Positions 9,401 through 18,882 of a stretch of DNA of 47,317 bases are shown in pieces. The stretch spans positions 1-47,317 of the forward strand of contig CANEVH010000030.1 of the NCBI GenBank assembly GCA_947442105.1. Reading direction: 5' to 3'. A program made the position numbers and the translations under genes. Within the stretch, counting starts at the first letter, position 1. The number at the start of each line of letters is the position of its first letter. The notes beneath the pieces were generated by a model. The model saw only the letters and a program-made list of their open reading frames with translations. It searched no databases and was not told the origin of the DNA. This DNA comes from Comamonadaceae bacterium. Lineage in GTDB: Bacteria > Pseudomonadota > Gammaproteobacteria > Burkholderiales > Burkholderiaceae_C.

Positions 9401-10400
9401 AGCAGAAGCTCCACAAATTTCCAATGCCATCAAACGCACACAGCGGCGGGCAGTAATACGTACTCTTCATCGCCGCAGCCGATACAGGTGTCGCGGCAAA
9501 GTCGCCACGGTGGTTAAAGGCCAACACAGAGACGTGCACGACAGCGTCAACCGTCACGTTGGAAAGGCGGCTACACACAACCGCCATGCCCGATTGCGGC
9601 GACAACACCAAATACTGCGCGGCAGCATTGCCAAGCGTCGATTGAGGACTCAGCATCGAATCAGCCTGCAAGACAAGGTCGCTGCTGACACTGGTTTGTC
9701 CCTCCACCGGGTACAAAAAAGCGTTGATCGGCATGCCCTGCAAATCGTAAATCCGGATACAAGCGCCGGTTACAAGGTTGTTGTAGTTGGCCAACATCGT
9801 ACCCGTCAGCACCCACAGCCTTTCGCCCACCGGGTCAATCGCCATGCTTTGGATGTAGGTGGCCGCCGGTGACACGGCGCAGGCGCCCCAGTTGATCTGT
9901 AAGGCGGGCACGGTAACGTCGCAGATGACCCTGCCCGCGGGGGAAATTTTGCTGATGACAGTGGCATTGACCACCCAAAAAGCATTGCTTGAGTCGTCAT
10001 AGTCGATCTGGCTTCCTGGAATGGACGTCAGGGTCTTCAGCACCGCACCATCGGGCGCGTAAACCGTTATACCGGCTGCATTAACCCCCCACACATTGCC
10101 GGTTTGAGCATCAATAGCCAGACTTGCAAAGCAAGCCGATTGGAACGAGTGAACCAGGCGGCCATCCAGGCTGATTTGGTAAATCGTGCTGTACCGGTTG
10201 TAGTAGATGTAACCGTTGAGGTGATCCACCGCGCAGCCGAAAGACGGCCCTGAGCTGGCGTTGTTGTTGTAGCCGCTGGGCGGCGTATCAAAAGCAGTTG
10301 GATGTTGTGTGACGAGTGCGCCGTTTTCGTCGAATACGAAAAAGCCGTTTGGGTTGATGACAAAAGTGCCGCTAGATGGGTTGCTCATGCTGTGTTTCAT
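6483..10400 (-). CDS. Giant propeller/helical/membrane protein of unknown function
   Basis: This 1305-residue protein is not assigned to a family I can name. Residues about 1-350 contain repeated blade-like strands (LAIDAQTGNVWGVN, MAIDPVGERLWVL, CAFDGIGNLWSF), suggesting an NHL/SMP30-like beta-propeller. Residues about 400-525 look like an Ig-like or carboxypeptidase-regulatory beta domain (VTDAHGRLTLDI). From about 700 to 930 it is rich in amphipathic helices, and from about 937 to 1300 there are six to eight hydrophobic segments (for example VSFVLAGAATAICKA, IFLVVGYVASMVL, LGSSIAIAVV). No signal peptide is seen. It is the first gene of an operon with the sedolisin (8-bp overlap). A membrane-active or pore-forming effector is one reading and a membrane-anchored scaffold is another; neither is shown. 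Confidence 0.7.
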   Translation of the reverse strand: MKHSMSNPSSGTFVINPNGFFVFDENGALVTQHPTAFDTPPSGYNNNASSGPSFGCAVDHLNGYIYYNRYSTIYQISLDGRLVHSFQSACFASLAIDAQTGNVWGVNAAGITVYAPDGAVLKTLTSIPGSQIDYDDSSNAFWVVNATVISKISPAGRVICDVTVPALQINWGACAVSPAATYIQSMAIDPVGERLWVLTGTMLANYNNLVTGACIRIYDLQGMPINAFLYPVEGQTSVSSDLVLQADSMLSPQSTLGNAAAQYLVLSPQSGMAVVCSRLSNVTVDAVVHVSVLAFNHRGDFAATPVSAAAMKSTYYCPPLCAFDGIGNLWSFCSYFGPNGQYLANLYKSDRAFKNTISNTTTANAAGGTEISYPSISGNLIPFGNFTSNAALETAQETTPFIEVRAKLIQNFQADQSAAGAIAESTVYRVEILTTQNDLPRVSRLRLWSASDLRVQCRGAQVQLSPLGDPNQKPVQELVTDAHGRLTLDIAATDIEVGSIYVQADFMTGSTESIVVNPAQQVHAKLAKVTAADLQQANAQGSTLLPSNTYSPEQAEAIASAIRTVMSVASKSFNYAPQDGAGLQAFLAGQDVAEISPGILYRQSQDNNPYVPASVRASAYNAVSDRLNVSYLSSTGLQAANLLVPELKDEEAAHWSLSFSAASMRFTPMSLEGAQRAQQELRRAAGKADIFTPDFSFGDLWDTFVETGKSVAQIVVSTLTTVGTEVIADVKQIAQKIVVTLSDIANQVQEFVFRTVDQAAQFVKGIFKQVGIALDKVLDFLKSIFGWDDIVNTKKVVKHQINQLPAVLDHVISIGQLHLTTELTKAKIEIANTFKSCRQQLADMKLQSTLNEGTAGADALNNIESQWFINGLQDNAQDISSPQGGSLTNTISVTLDTVRSQIKTLIDKLGSEPGFLMAQQCFERMAKDPTQIPKLALSALISIVEGVAEAMIDLTIALINIIATVLKGIMDAIFNLLNMTIDIPLLSSLYKRFVDPAGMSMLDLVSFVLAGAATAICKAVTGKPPFTNSEVAALTGRQYPSAYIGTGFTANEAPTANPLGSGPAKLEDLPGYTAFNKVRSIFLVVGYVASMVLTSISDGVALSTSSAVAPTPAVGTPAPTLSEQIVKGTDGLVLAISLGIAGLQWDTWALGEYRLNLIDEKSPSVQPSDTDVVVYKAASIMMGATAGLSCMIDFMFIALEKRLAKQDVLGASFQSVLGVFNLGSSIAIAVVESKYKVTGWPENTVINISDSLGGVLSFVGPALQTNPQTKAVAPVAAVGIDVLFGSISIVALGIKASNTWNPSDD

Positions 10401-10917
10401 GGCTGCCCCCGGATGGCAAGAAGAAATGGCGTTGTAGTGTGAAAGTCCGCTATTTTTTGCGATCTAGCTGGACTTTTGGCGAACTATTGGGCTAACTTTG
10501 ACTTAACCCGTGTCACATCACTTCGCGCGTTGCTCCGTAACAATCTTTTGACGGCTGGCCACATCCTTTCAATAAATGCGTTGGTGAATGGGGAGATGCC
10601 TTTTAAGAGCGTATGCATTATTACGCCTTGCTTGAGGCTTGTGTAACAACTTAGCAACCACATTGGTAAGAATAGGTATGCCGCAATCGCACTAAGAGCG
10701 ACGCCACCGATGTACGCCTAAACAAACCGTCAAACCGCGCTTTGCCCCCAAATGCCAAAGGCCTCGGCCTTGAACACCCGTTCCCGATCAACGCAAGTGA
10801 AGGCGTCTGAGGTCTCCAACCATGGGGTAATTGGGCTGGCCATCAGGGGCCTATCGGTCAAAACTCTAATGGCCTATGCGTGCTGAGAAAGCGAGAACCC
10901 CGAATTACCTTGGGCGA
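10401..10917. other. Gene-free intergenic region
   Basis: This stretch of about 520 bp is less GC-rich than its surroundings. It holds the leader of the giant gene: a GGGGGC purine/pyrimidine patch 5 bp before its ATG serves as a weak ribosome site. I see no convincing gene, RNA or named repeat in the rest. Short frames near 10560-10720 end quickly and match nothing I know. Confidence 0.5.
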
Positions 10918-10971
10918 CTAGCACACCCATGCCTCGGCATAGGGCGCGCTGCGCGCCGTCATGAAAGCTAG
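10918..10971. repeat. Stop-codon hairpin element, copy 1
   Basis: Imperfect arms CTAGCACACCCATG (10918-10931) and CATGAAAGCTAG (10960-10971) enclose a GC-rich segment containing GGGCGCGCTGCGCGCC. The right arm contains the cysA stop codon. On the minus strand the order TTTCATGA-cGGCGCGCAGCGC matches copies at 27836-27876 and 38137-38177. It probably acts as a transcript-end hairpin, although no U-tract follows. Confidence 0.55.
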
Positions 10972-12083
10972 GCCACAAACACCCGCGCCTTGCGTGGCGT
11001 GAGCACCAGGGTCTCGCCTTCTTTCAAGTCCATCTCGCGGAACTGCTGGGCGGAAATGTGCGCCTCCACAATGTCGGCGCTGCCGCTGGCCGCGCCTTCG
11101 AGCGGGGCTAGTTCCAGCCGGGCTGTCGGCCCGACCACAATGGCGCGCAGCAGCTTGGCGGCGATGCCGCTTTGGGGCGCGTAGCCACGGGCCAGGTGGG
11201 CATCGCTGGCTTGGTAGCGGCGCACCTCCAGGTCGTGCGGGCGCACATAGGCATAGGCAATCGAATCTTGCACTGCGCTGTGCTCGGGGCTGGACAGGCG
11301 CAGGCCGGTCGGGCTTTCGCCCACGCGCATTTCGCCCTCATGCGCGCGGCCATGGAACAGGTTGACGTCACCCAAAAAGCCATAGACAAAGGGGCTTGCG
11401 GGATGGTCCCACACGTCTTGCGGCGTACCCACTTGCTCCACCTTGCCGCTGTTCATCAGCACCACGCGGTCGGCCACTTCCAGGGCTTCTTCCTGGTCGT
11501 GGGTGACGAAGATGCTGGTCACGTGCAGGTCGTCATGCAGGCGGCGCAGCCAGCGGCGCAGCTCTTTGCGCACCTTGGCGTCCAGCGCGCCAAAGGGCTC
11601 GTCGAGCAGCAGCACCTTGGGCTCTACCGCCAGCGCGCGGGCCAGGGCGATGCGCTGGCGCTGGCCGCCCGAGAGCTGCGCTGGGTAGCGGTCGGCAAGC
11701 CAATCGAGCTGCACCAGGTTCAAGAGCGCATGCACTTTTTCCTTAATCACCGACTCGGCGGGCCGCGTGGCACGCGGCTTCATGCGCAGGCCAAAGGCCA
11801 CGTTGTCAAACACCGTCATATGGCGAAACAGCGCGTAGTGCTGAAACACAAAGCCCACCTTGCGCTCGCGCACGTTCACATCCGTGGTGTCTTCGCCGCT
11901 GAAAAAAATGTTGCCATGGTCGGCAGTCTCCAACCCGGCGATGATGCGCAACAACGTGGTTTTGCCGCAGCCCGAGGGGCCTAAGAGAGCGACCAATTCG
12001 CCGGATTCGATGTCCAGGTTGACGTTGCGCAGGGCTTTGAAGGTGCCAAAGTCTTTGCTGACTTCGCGGATTGCAATGCTCAT
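10968..12083 (-). CDS. cysA: Sulfate/thiosulfate ABC transporter ATPase
   Basis: This 371-residue ATPase powers sulfate and thiosulfate import through CysT-CysW. It shows Walker A (GPSGCGKTT), Q-loop (VFQHYALF), ABC signature ([15 protein letters not shown]), Walker B ([12 protein letters not shown]) and the switch His ([10 protein letters not shown]), followed by a C-terminal TOBE-like domain. Length suits CysA (about 350-370). It follows cysW by 18 bp and ends the operon. Its stop codon lies in a palindromic hairpin. Confidence 0.93.
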   Translation of the reverse strand: MSIAIREVSKDFGTFKALRNVNLDIESGELVALLGPSGCGKTTLLRIIAGLETADHGNIFFSGEDTTDVNVRERKVGFVFQHYALFRHMTVFDNVAFGLRMKPRATRPAESVIKEKVHALLNLVQLDWLADRYPAQLSGGQRQRIALARALAVEPKVLLLDEPFGALDAKVRKELRRWLRRLHDDLHVTSIFVTHDQEEALEVADRVVLMNSGKVEQVGTPQDVWDHPASPFVYGFLGDVNLFHGRAHEGEMRVGESPTGLRLSSPEHSAVQDSIAYAYVRPHDLEVRRYQASDAHLARGYAPQSGIAAKLLRAIVVGPTARLELAPLEGAASGSADIVEAHISAQQFREMDLKEGETLVLTPRKARVFVA

Positions 12084-12101
12084 GGAAGTTCTCGAAAAAA
12101 A

Positions 12102-12995
12102 TTAGGCCGTGGGGCGCTCGGGCGGCAGGTGGGCAGCGGCTTTTTCTTGGCGCTCAAACTGCCACTCCACAAAAGACTTGATTACCAGCGTGACCAGCGC
12201 CAAAAGCGCCAGCAGCGAGGCCACCGCAAAAGCGGCCACCGACTGGTACTCGTTGTACAAAATCTCCACATGCAGCGGCATGGTGTTGGTCTGGCCGCGA
12301 ATATGGCCCGACACCACCGACACTGCGCCAAACTCGCCCATGGCGCGGGCGTTGCACAAAATCACGCCGTAAATCAGGCCCCACTTGATGTTGGGCAGCG
12401 TCACGTGCCAAAAGGTCTGCCAGCCGGTGGCACCCAGCACCAGGGCGGCTTGCTCTTCCTCGCTACCCTGCGCTTGCATCAGCGGAATCAGCTCGCGGGC
12501 AATGAAAGGGAAGGTCACAAAAATCGTGGCCAGCACAATCCCCGGCACGGCAAAGATGATCTTCACGTCGTGCGCCTGCAGCCAGGGGCCAAACCAGCCG
12601 TGCGCGCCAAACATCAGCACATAAACCAGGCCTGCCACCACGGGTGAGACGGAAAACGGCAAGTCCACCAGCGTGGTCAAAAAGGCCTTGCCTTTGAACT
12701 CGTACTTGGCAATGGCCCAGGCTGCGGCCACACCAAACACCAGGTTCAGTGGCACGGCGATGGCAGCCGTCAGCAGCGTGAGGCGGATTGCGCTCCAAGC
12801 GTCGGGCTCTTGAAGGGCCTCCAAAAACGCACCCGCGCCCTTGCGCAGCGCCTCGGTAAACACGGCGGCCAGCGGCAGCACCAGAAACAAAAACACAAAG
12901 ACCAGAACCACGCCAATCAGCGTCCACTTCACCCAGGCGGGCTCCGTGGTACCGGCTTGGGCGCGGCGCAGGGTGCGGGCGTTGTTCGTGCTCAT
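12102..12995 (-). CDS. cysW: Sulfate ABC transporter permease CysW
   Basis: This 297-residue inner-membrane permease has about six hydrophobic helices and the binding-protein-dependent transport (BPD) loop for contact with CysA ([37 protein letters not shown]). It pairs with CysT to form the sulfate/thiosulfate channel. The residues [16 protein letters not shown] are typical of the CysW branch. It lies 2 bp after cysT and 18 bp before cysA. Confidence 0.92.
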   Translation of the reverse strand: MSTNNARTLRRAQAGTTEPAWVKWTLIGVVLVFVFLFLVLPLAAVFTEALRKGAGAFLEALQEPDAWSAIRLTLLTAAIAVPLNLVFGVAAAWAIAKYEFKGKAFLTTLVDLPFSVSPVVAGLVYVLMFGAHGWFGPWLQAHDVKIIFAVPGIVLATIFVTFPFIARELIPLMQAQGSEEEQAALVLGATGWQTFWHVTLPNIKWGLIYGVILCNARAMGEFGAVSVVSGHIRGQTNTMPLHVEILYNEYQSVAAFAVASLLALLALVTLVIKSFVEWQFERQEKAAAHLPPERPTA

Positions 12996-12997
12996 GT

Positions 12998-13843
12998 TCA
13001 GGCCCCCGCGCGCTTGCGCTGCCAGGCTTGCAAAGCGTTAATCACCAGCAGCATGGCAAACGAAAAGCCCAGCATCACCACCGCCACGGCGGTGGCACCG
13101 GCGTAGTCGTATTGCTCCAGCTTGCCGATGATGATGAGCGGCGTAATCTCGGACACCATGGGCATGTTCCCTGCAATAAAAATGACCGAGCCGTATTCGC
13201 CAATGGCACGCGCAAAGGCCATGGCAAAGCCGGTGAGCAGCGCCGGGCCAATGGCTGGAAAGATGACGTAGCGAAAGGTCTGCCAGCGCGTGGCGCCCAG
13301 GCTGGCGGCCGCCTCTTCGAGTTCTTTTTCGGCGTCCTCGAGCACCGGCTGCACCGTGCGCACCACAAAGGGCAGGCCGATAAAGATGAGCGCAATCACC
13401 ACGCCGTTGCGGTTAAACGCCAGGTTGATGCCATAGGGCTCCAGCAGGCTGCCCACCCAGCCGTTGCTGGCCAGCAGCGCAGTCAGCGAAATACCGGCCA
13501 CCGCCGTGGGCAGGGCAAAAGGCAGGTCCACCAGCGCGTCGACAATTTTTTTGCCCGGAAAGCTGTAGCGCACCAGCACCCAGGCCACCAGCAAACCAAA
13601 CACCGCATTCACCAGCGCCGCCAGAAACGAGGCGCCAAAAGTCAGCTGGTACGACGCCACCACGCGCGGGCTGCTCACGGCGGCCACAAACTGATCCCAG
13701 GTCAAAGTGAAGGTTTTGAACACCAGGGCCGAGAGCGGAATGAGCACGATGACGCTGAGGTAAAACAGCGTGAACCCCAGCGTGACCTTGAAGCCGGGCA
13801 AGACGCGCCGAGTGGGTCGCCGGGGGGCGGTCAATGTGGGCAT
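12998..13843 (-). CDS. cysT: Sulfate ABC transporter permease CysT
   Basis: This 281-residue permease has about six membrane helices and the coupling loop [23 protein letters not shown]. It also has the CysT-type stretch [24 protein letters not shown]. It works with CysW as the membrane channel of the sulfate/thiosulfate importer. In related bacteria cysT directly follows the binding-protein gene; here the restriction-modification island separates them. Its transcription must come from read-through or from a promoter in 13844-14047, where no clear one is seen. Confidence 0.92.
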   Translation of the reverse strand: MPTLTAPRRPTRRVLPGFKVTLGFTLFYLSVIVLIPLSALVFKTFTLTWDQFVAAVSSPRVVASYQLTFGASFLAALVNAVFGLLVAWVLVRYSFPGKKIVDALVDLPFALPTAVAGISLTALLASNGWVGSLLEPYGINLAFNRNGVVIALIFIGLPFVVRTVQPVLEDAEKELEEAAASLGATRWQTFRYVIFPAIGPALLTGFAMAFARAIGEYGSVIFIAGNMPMVSEITPLIIIGKLEQYDYAGATAVAVVMLGFSFAMLLVINALQAWQRKRAGA

Positions 13844-14047
13844 GGAGTGGGGAAGAAAAACAAGATCGCTTTAAAGCGGAAAAAACAAAAAGCGGCAATA
13901 ACGCGATGGAGCGGCGATTTTGCGCACTTTCGCCCCAAGGGCAAACGACTTTATGGATGTTTGCTTATGCCAAGGCCGAGAGAGGGAAGCGGCCTAGCCG
14001 CTGGGTGCGGCTTGTTGGACTTCAGATGGACGACAACGGCACACGCG

Positions 14048-16795
14048 TCAAAAACTCGCTACCGGGCGGGTGGCTGCGAAACGGTCCAGTACCTGCTCCA
14101 TGTCGCTCAAGTCCACCGCTTCGCCCAGGCTGCCATCGTCTTGAACCCAGCGCAGGCGCTTACCGTCTGGCGTCAGGAACAGCACCTTGCCATAGCCCGC
14201 CGGAAAGTGCCGGGCCTTGCGTGCCGCGTCTTTGGTGCTCTCTTTGGTTTCCAGCAAGCGCTGCAAGGGCGTTTCGCCGGGGGCATGGCGCAGACAAACC
14301 ACAAAGTCGGGGTAGAAATAGTAGTCGTGCTCGCTGCGCACCACGCGCACCGAGTAGGCCTTCTTGTCCGGGTTGCGATGCCACCACAGCACAAAGTCGG
14401 CTTGATCCAAGGCGCGGGCAAAGCTGCGTTCCAGGTGGTTGAGTTTGACAGCGCCGTCGTACCGCCCCACGCCAAAGGCCGAACCATCGGCCAGCGCAAA
14501 GCTTTGGTCCGTCCACCACGCGCGATCCTCGGTAAACAGCACGCTTTCAATGCGCTGGGCATCCTCGGCGGATGGCGGCAGCACGCCATAGATATTCTTA
14601 CGGGAGGTCTCCAGCGTAATCTCTTGCGGAAACACCATCACATGGGGCAAGGGCTTGGCGTCCACGGTGCGGGCCTGGTGGGCGATCTCGCCAAACATAT
14701 CTTCGCGCAGGTCTTGGGCGCTGGCGCGTATTACCCAATGTGCAGCGTCGCGCGCCAGTCGCACCTGTTCGGCGTCGGTTGGCTGCAAATCGGCGGGCAC
14801 GGTGTCCAGTGCCTCATCGAGCGCCGGGCGCAGTCGGCCAGCAAGCACCTGCACCATGATTTTGTAATCTTCTTCTTCGGCCTGAGGCAGCTCGCGCAGC
14901 GCGGCCAGCGCTTCGCGCGCCAGGGCACTGCGGTCGGTCACTACCTGGATTTCTTCAACGTGCTCAGCGCCGGTAGTCAGCTCTTTGTGCAACTCCTTTT
15001 GCACAATGCGGTTGAGCGCCGCCTTGATGGCCACCGCCTGCAAGCCCGGTGAAATCACCAAGCGCGCGGCCACGGCGCGGGAGATGTCTGACAGGTCATT
15101 GAGCTCCGGCTTTTCTTCCGTCTTGAGGCAGCGTCCCAATTGCGGCAGTGGCCCCTTGAGCGCAAAGGCCTGTAGTTTGTGCTCAGCCAGTTGGTCTAGC
15201 ACCGCCTCCGCCGTTTGCGGCGCCCCGGGTTTGGCAGCGCGCTTCTGCACGGCGGTCTGCTTGACCGCGTCTAACTTCACCGGACGGTCGCCAAACATAT
15301 CCCCGTCCCACAAGTCATCGGTGCCCGTGGCAAATGCAACGCTAAGTGGAGTGGCCAGCGCCTCCGGCATCATCACGGCAGGCGCATTGCTGGCGTCTGC
15401 GCCCGCAGGCAGGGCAAAGTCGTAAGCCAGGGGCTCTTGCTCGGTCGGGCGGTTGGTAAACACCATGGCGCCCGACAGGGTTTGCCGCACAAGCAGGCGC
15501 TCGGTTTGCCCCTCGAGCTGGCTTTTCACAGCGGCTGTGGCCTTCACCGCCGCCTCAAAGCCCGCTTGCGCATGGGCGTGGCCCAGGTACACATAGGCGG
15601 TGTTGAGTTCGGCCGGTATGTCCAAGGGCTTAGCAAAGCGGCGGCGCACCGGCTGGGTTACACGCATTACGCGGCCAATGAACTGCATGGCAAAGTCGGC
15701 GTCGTTCACCGGCTTGGTGCTGGCCAGCACAAAAGCGCGCGGCGCATCAAAACCGGTGCCCGCCGACTGCTTGAAGATCAGCACCTGATTGGTAGTGTCG
15801 TTGGCAATCTGCGCCATGAGCACTGGGTCGGGTTCGTCAGCGGAATGCTTGCCTATGGCGCCGGGTGGCACGCGGCACAGGCGCACTAGGTCTTGTTCGG
15901 CCTCTTCCACCGTCTTGTCGCCATTGGCTACCTGCACCAACAGCAGCGGCGTGGTGGGCACGCCCGCCGCCGCCAAGGCACCGCTGATTTGCACATTGCG
16001 CGCCCAGGCCTGCTGCAGCACAGTGCGGCGCAGATCGGTGAGCTGCTGCATGGCGTCACCCAAGCTGTAGACCACGGCCTCGATGTATTTTTTGTTCAGG
16101 CGCGCGGCCACCACTTCGTCCCGGCTGACGGCAAAGCCCACTTGCGCGCTGTAACCGGCATGGGCCAAAAATTCGTTTAGCCGGTCGTCCTTGGGCGTGG
16201 CCGTGGCCATCAACAAATAGTCGGCCTTCAGCCAATGGGCGAACTTGCCAAATTCGGTGCTTTTGTCCACGCCAATATGGGCCTCGTCCACCACCAGGCC
16301 CACTTGCAGGCCGCGCGCCTTGGCGCGCGCCACCAGCGCGGCCAGGGTGCGCACATCGTCGTCACCATCGGCGTCATAGCCCTTGGCACGCCACTGCGCG
16401 CGGGCCACGCCCTGCGCGGTAGAGATCAACACCGTGCCACCCTGAATGTCCTGGTTGCGGCCACTGGAAAACAGCGTGGGCGACAAGCCCGGCGCATTGC
16501 TCAATAAGGCGTCTAGCGTCTGCGCCACCAAGGTGACAAAAGGCACAAACCAAAACCACACCACCTCGCGCTGCGCACTGACCTGCTCCAGCACCTGGCT
16601 GATGACATAGGTCTTGCCCGAGCCGGTGGGCGCGCGCAGCAAGCACGGCGGCGAAGGCCGGCGCAGCAGGCTGCTTGTTAAACCCTCAATCAGCCGCTGC
16701 TGAAACGCTTCGGGCTGTATGCCCTGCGCAGGCGCTGCCAGCGCCAGCCCGACCTGGGCCAGCTGCGTGGTCGACGGCGTTGGCGCGCTGCTCAT
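14048..16795 (-). CDS. DEAD/DEAH helicase-type restriction subunit (Res-like)
   Basis: This 915-residue protein combines a superfamily 2 helicase with a C-terminal nuclease-like segment. Walker A APTGSGKT is at residues 55-62, DEAH at 170-173, motif III is MATATPKD, and motif VI is QFIGRVMRVTQPVRR. Near the end, YPDFVVCLR ... LLETKES fits the PD-D/ExK nuclease pattern of Type III Res subunits. Such subunits cleave unmethylated DNA after ATP-dependent motion, in complex with the methyltransferase. Its ATG overlaps the mod stop by 4 bp (ATGA). The assignment to Type III rests on this pairing and the helicase-nuclease layout. Confidence 0.82.
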   Translation of the reverse strand: MSSAPTPSTTQLAQVGLALAAPAQGIQPEAFQQRLIEGLTSSLLRRPSPPCLLRAPTGSGKTYVISQVLEQVSAQREVVWFWFVPFVTLVAQTLDALLSNAPGLSPTLFSSGRNQDIQGGTVLISTAQGVARAQWRAKGYDADGDDDVRTLAALVARAKARGLQVGLVVDEAHIGVDKSTEFGKFAHWLKADYLLMATATPKDDRLNEFLAHAGYSAQVGFAVSRDEVVAARLNKKYIEAVVYSLGDAMQQLTDLRRTVLQQAWARNVQISGALAAAGVPTTPLLLVQVANGDKTVEEAEQDLVRLCRVPPGAIGKHSADEPDPVLMAQIANDTTNQVLIFKQSAGTGFDAPRAFVLASTKPVNDADFAMQFIGRVMRVTQPVRRRFAKPLDIPAELNTAYVYLGHAHAQAGFEAAVKATAAVKSQLEGQTERLLVRQTLSGAMVFTNRPTEQEPLAYDFALPAGADASNAPAVMMPEALATPLSVAFATGTDDLWDGDMFGDRPVKLDAVKQTAVQKRAAKPGAPQTAEAVLDQLAEHKLQAFALKGPLPQLGRCLKTEEKPELNDLSDISRAVAARLVISPGLQAVAIKAALNRIVQKELHKELTTGAEHVEEIQVVTDRSALAREALAALRELPQAEEEDYKIMVQVLAGRLRPALDEALDTVPADLQPTDAEQVRLARDAAHWVIRASAQDLREDMFGEIAHQARTVDAKPLPHVMVFPQEITLETSRKNIYGVLPPSAEDAQRIESVLFTEDRAWWTDQSFALADGSAFGVGRYDGAVKLNHLERSFARALDQADFVLWWHRNPDKKAYSVRVVRSEHDYYFYPDFVVCLRHAPGETPLQRLLETKESTKDAARKARHFPAGYGKVLFLTPDGKRLRWVQDDGSLGEAVDLSDMEQVLDRFAATRPVASF

Positions 16796-18765
16796 GCCAC
16801 ACCGCCTTCGGTCAAACCACCCGCTGCCACACTGCTGTCAGTCACTGCGCCGCTGGTTTCCACCGGCTCTGGGCTGCGCCCCTTGCGCCCGGCCTGCGAT
16901 TGCAGCAGCGCATCGGCCAGCGAATAGGTCACCGCCTCGATGCCGCGCTCGGCCAGCAGCGCAGCCAAGGCCTTGGGGCGCGGCGCGTAGACGACCAGCC
17001 GCGCCACCTGCTGCGCGGCAGGCAGGGCGCACAAAGCGTCCAACACCTGCGGCGTCACACTGGGGCACAGCAGCATCAGCCAGTCAGACCCCTTGGCAAT
17101 GGTTTGTAACTCGGCCTGCGCCGCTTGCACCGGCACCGCCCCCGCGTGCTGCAAGCCCAGCAAGGTGGCCGCATGAGCGGGTGTGGTGTCAAAGGCCAAG
17201 TCGGCGGCTTCTAGGGTGTCAAGTTGCAAGTAAGCAAACTCGCCACCTTGCGCCAGGCTGTAGCCCGGCTTACCGCCGTAGCCGGTGATGACGCGGCGTA
17301 TGCGCTCGGCGCACACATCGCGGCACAGGTTTTTGTCGGGCTCTTTGGCGGTGGCTTCGGTGCTGGAACACAAGACAAAGCGGCGCTTGCCACCATCTTC
17401 GGCGTTGAGTTCGAGCACGGCTTGGCCGGTGGTGCCGCTGCCTGCGAAGAAGTCGAGCACGATATCGTTGGGCTGTGTCGCCTGTGCGAGCAAAGCCTTG
17501 ATGACTGATGGTGGCTTGGGGTAAGGGAACGCTTTGTCACCCATCACTTCTTTCAACTCTTTGGAGCCTTCCTCTGTGGTGCCAACAATCGGCATATTCG
17601 AGTCTTCCTCGGCGGTTTCTGCTTCTTGCTTGGGCGTCAGCCAAGAGGAAATCGGTTGGTTCTCGTTTTTCAAACCCTCTTTAAAGCGCTTGAAAGCAGG
17701 CCGACCAAAGCCAATTTTCTTGCCAACCCAAAACAACAGATCTGGCATATCGTCAAACAACAGCGGTGTGCTGCCACTCATGGGTACATCCCTACGGGCA
17801 ATTGCATCGCGCAGTGCCGCCTCGCTTTCAAAAACTTCAACACGCTGCTCGGGCGGAAACCACACCATGTTTTTTGCAACCATGTCTTCCATGGTGTCTC
17901 CACGAATTTTTTGACCTTCCTTGACCCGATATTGACTGGCGTACGCCCACACGCGCTGCGGGTTGCATGGGTAATAGATTTGGGTCTTCGTATCAAATAT
18001 TGGGTAATAGGTGTTGGCACGTTCTCGAAAGTCGTGTGCCTTGGTTAAATCACTCAGTCGAAACAGTCGGTTACCTTCTTCATATTTGTACATTGAGTAA
18101 GACTTTTCATCTCCCGAAAAACGGAAACCTGGGTTGCCGTAGATAAGAATGTGCTCGTGATTGGTCGAATGAAACGCACCTTTTGTGTCGTTCCCTCCCG
18201 ATCGACTGCGCCACACAAAGCTTCCGATCCGCCTTCCCGGAAACACTTCGTCCATCAGCAGCTCCAACCGGGAGCGGTTCTCGTCGTTGATGGACACCAA
18301 AATCACGCCGTCGCTGGTCAAAAGTTCACGCGCCAGCGTGAGGCGCTGGTACAAGAACTCCAGCCACTGGCTGTGGCGCCAGCGGTCATTGGCGCCTACA
18401 AATTTGTCGTTGTAGACCCAGTCTTTGTTACCGGTGTTGTAGGGCGGGTCGATGTAGATCACCCGCACTTTGCCACCGTGCGTGGCACGCAGCAGGCGCA
18501 GGCTATCGAAGTTGTCGCCCTCAATTACCAGGTTGCGGTGGTGCAAGCAGCCTGCAGGCGCGTGGCCTAGCTGCGGCACCACGCGCGGCAGCACGACGTT
18601 GGCGTTCAGCGCCGCGTCGCGCTCTATGGCATTGCTCTCCCAATACAGGCCCAGCTTCTGGCGCGTCAGGTGTTCAGCCAGCAGGCGGCGCAGTTGCTGT
18701 GCGTTGAGGTGCTCTAGGTTTTGCAGCAGGGCAGTGGTAGAGCGGTTTGGTGTGTCGTGGGCCAT
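16792..18765 (-). CDS. Site-specific DNA adenine methyltransferase (Mod-like)
   Basis: This 657-residue beta-class N6-adenine methyltransferase carries catalytic motif IV DPPYNTG at residues 106-112 and the AdoMet-binding motif I FFAGSGTTGQAV at 439-450, the order expected for Type III Mod. The region between them (about 180-410) should hold the target-recognition domain and is encoded by AT-richer DNA. A C-terminal extension of about 150 residues follows motif I. It methylates the recognition site and supplies specificity to Res. A 12-bp palindrome lies 20 bp upstream of the start. The frame is complete with no frameshift. Confidence 0.88.
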   Translation of the reverse strand: MAHDTPNRSTTALLQNLEHLNAQQLRRLLAEHLTRQKLGLYWESNAIERDAALNANVVLPRVVPQLGHAPAGCLHHRNLVIEGDNFDSLRLLRATHGGKVRVIYIDPPYNTGNKDWVYNDKFVGANDRWRHSQWLEFLYQRLTLARELLTSDGVILVSINDENRSRLELLMDEVFPGRRIGSFVWRSRSGGNDTKGAFHSTNHEHILIYGNPGFRFSGDEKSYSMYKYEEGNRLFRLSDLTKAHDFRERANTYYPIFDTKTQIYYPCNPQRVWAYASQYRVKEGQKIRGDTMEDMVAKNMVWFPPEQRVEVFESEAALRDAIARRDVPMSGSTPLLFDDMPDLLFWVGKKIGFGRPAFKRFKEGLKNENQPISSWLTPKQEAETAEEDSNMPIVGTTEEGSKELKEVMGDKAFPYPKPPSVIKALLAQATQPNDIVLDFFAGSGTTGQAVLELNAEDGGKRRFVLCSSTEATAKEPDKNLCRDVCAERIRRVITGYGGKPGYSLAQGGEFAYLQLDTLEAADLAFDTTPAHAATLLGLQHAGAVPVQAAQAELQTIAKGSDWLMLLCPSVTPQVLDALCALPAAQQVARLVVYAPRPKALAALLAERGIEAVTYSLADALLQSQAGRKGRSPEPVETSGAVTDSSVAAGGLTEGGVA

Positions 18766-18784
18766 GGTGGGATGATAAGTTGGG

Positions 18785-18796
18785 GCCGTATACGGC
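18785..18796. promoter_or_regulatory. 12-bp perfect palindrome upstream of mod
   Basis: GCCGTATACGGC is self-complementary and lies 20 bp upstream of the mod start codon, within the shared mod/dinD-like intergenic region. It could be an operator for control of mod or a Mod recognition site. No controller gene is present, so the role is unknown. Confidence 0.35.
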
Positions 18797-18811
18797 TACC
18801 GGAATTGCAAA

Positions 18812-18831
18812 AACTGTATGAAATAACAGTA
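18812..18831 (+). promoter_or_regulatory. LexA box upstream of the dinD-like gene
   Basis: The sequence contains CTGT-ATGAAATA-ACAG (18814-18829) flanked by A and TA, matching the proteobacterial LexA consensus CTGT-N8-ACAG. It lies 52 bp upstream of the dinD-like ATG and 47 bp upstream of the divergent mod start. LexA could therefore repress the dinD-like gene, and possibly mod, until DNA damage. Confidence 0.75.
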
Positions 18832-18882
18832 TCATTCCAAGCCACAAGCCAGCCCCATCCACGCCCATGCCAGGAGCCCGCG

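Noticed and set aside
13986..14000. Intrinsic terminator between res and cysT
   Set aside because: The AGCGGC-CTA-GCCGCT hairpin has only a 6-bp stem, and no U-run follows on the minus strand, so termination is not supported.
13028..15052. 674-residue open frame on the plus strand
   Set aside because: It lies antisense to cysT and res, both of which are well supported, and crosses their gap. The protein is a His/Gln/Arg-rich shadow.
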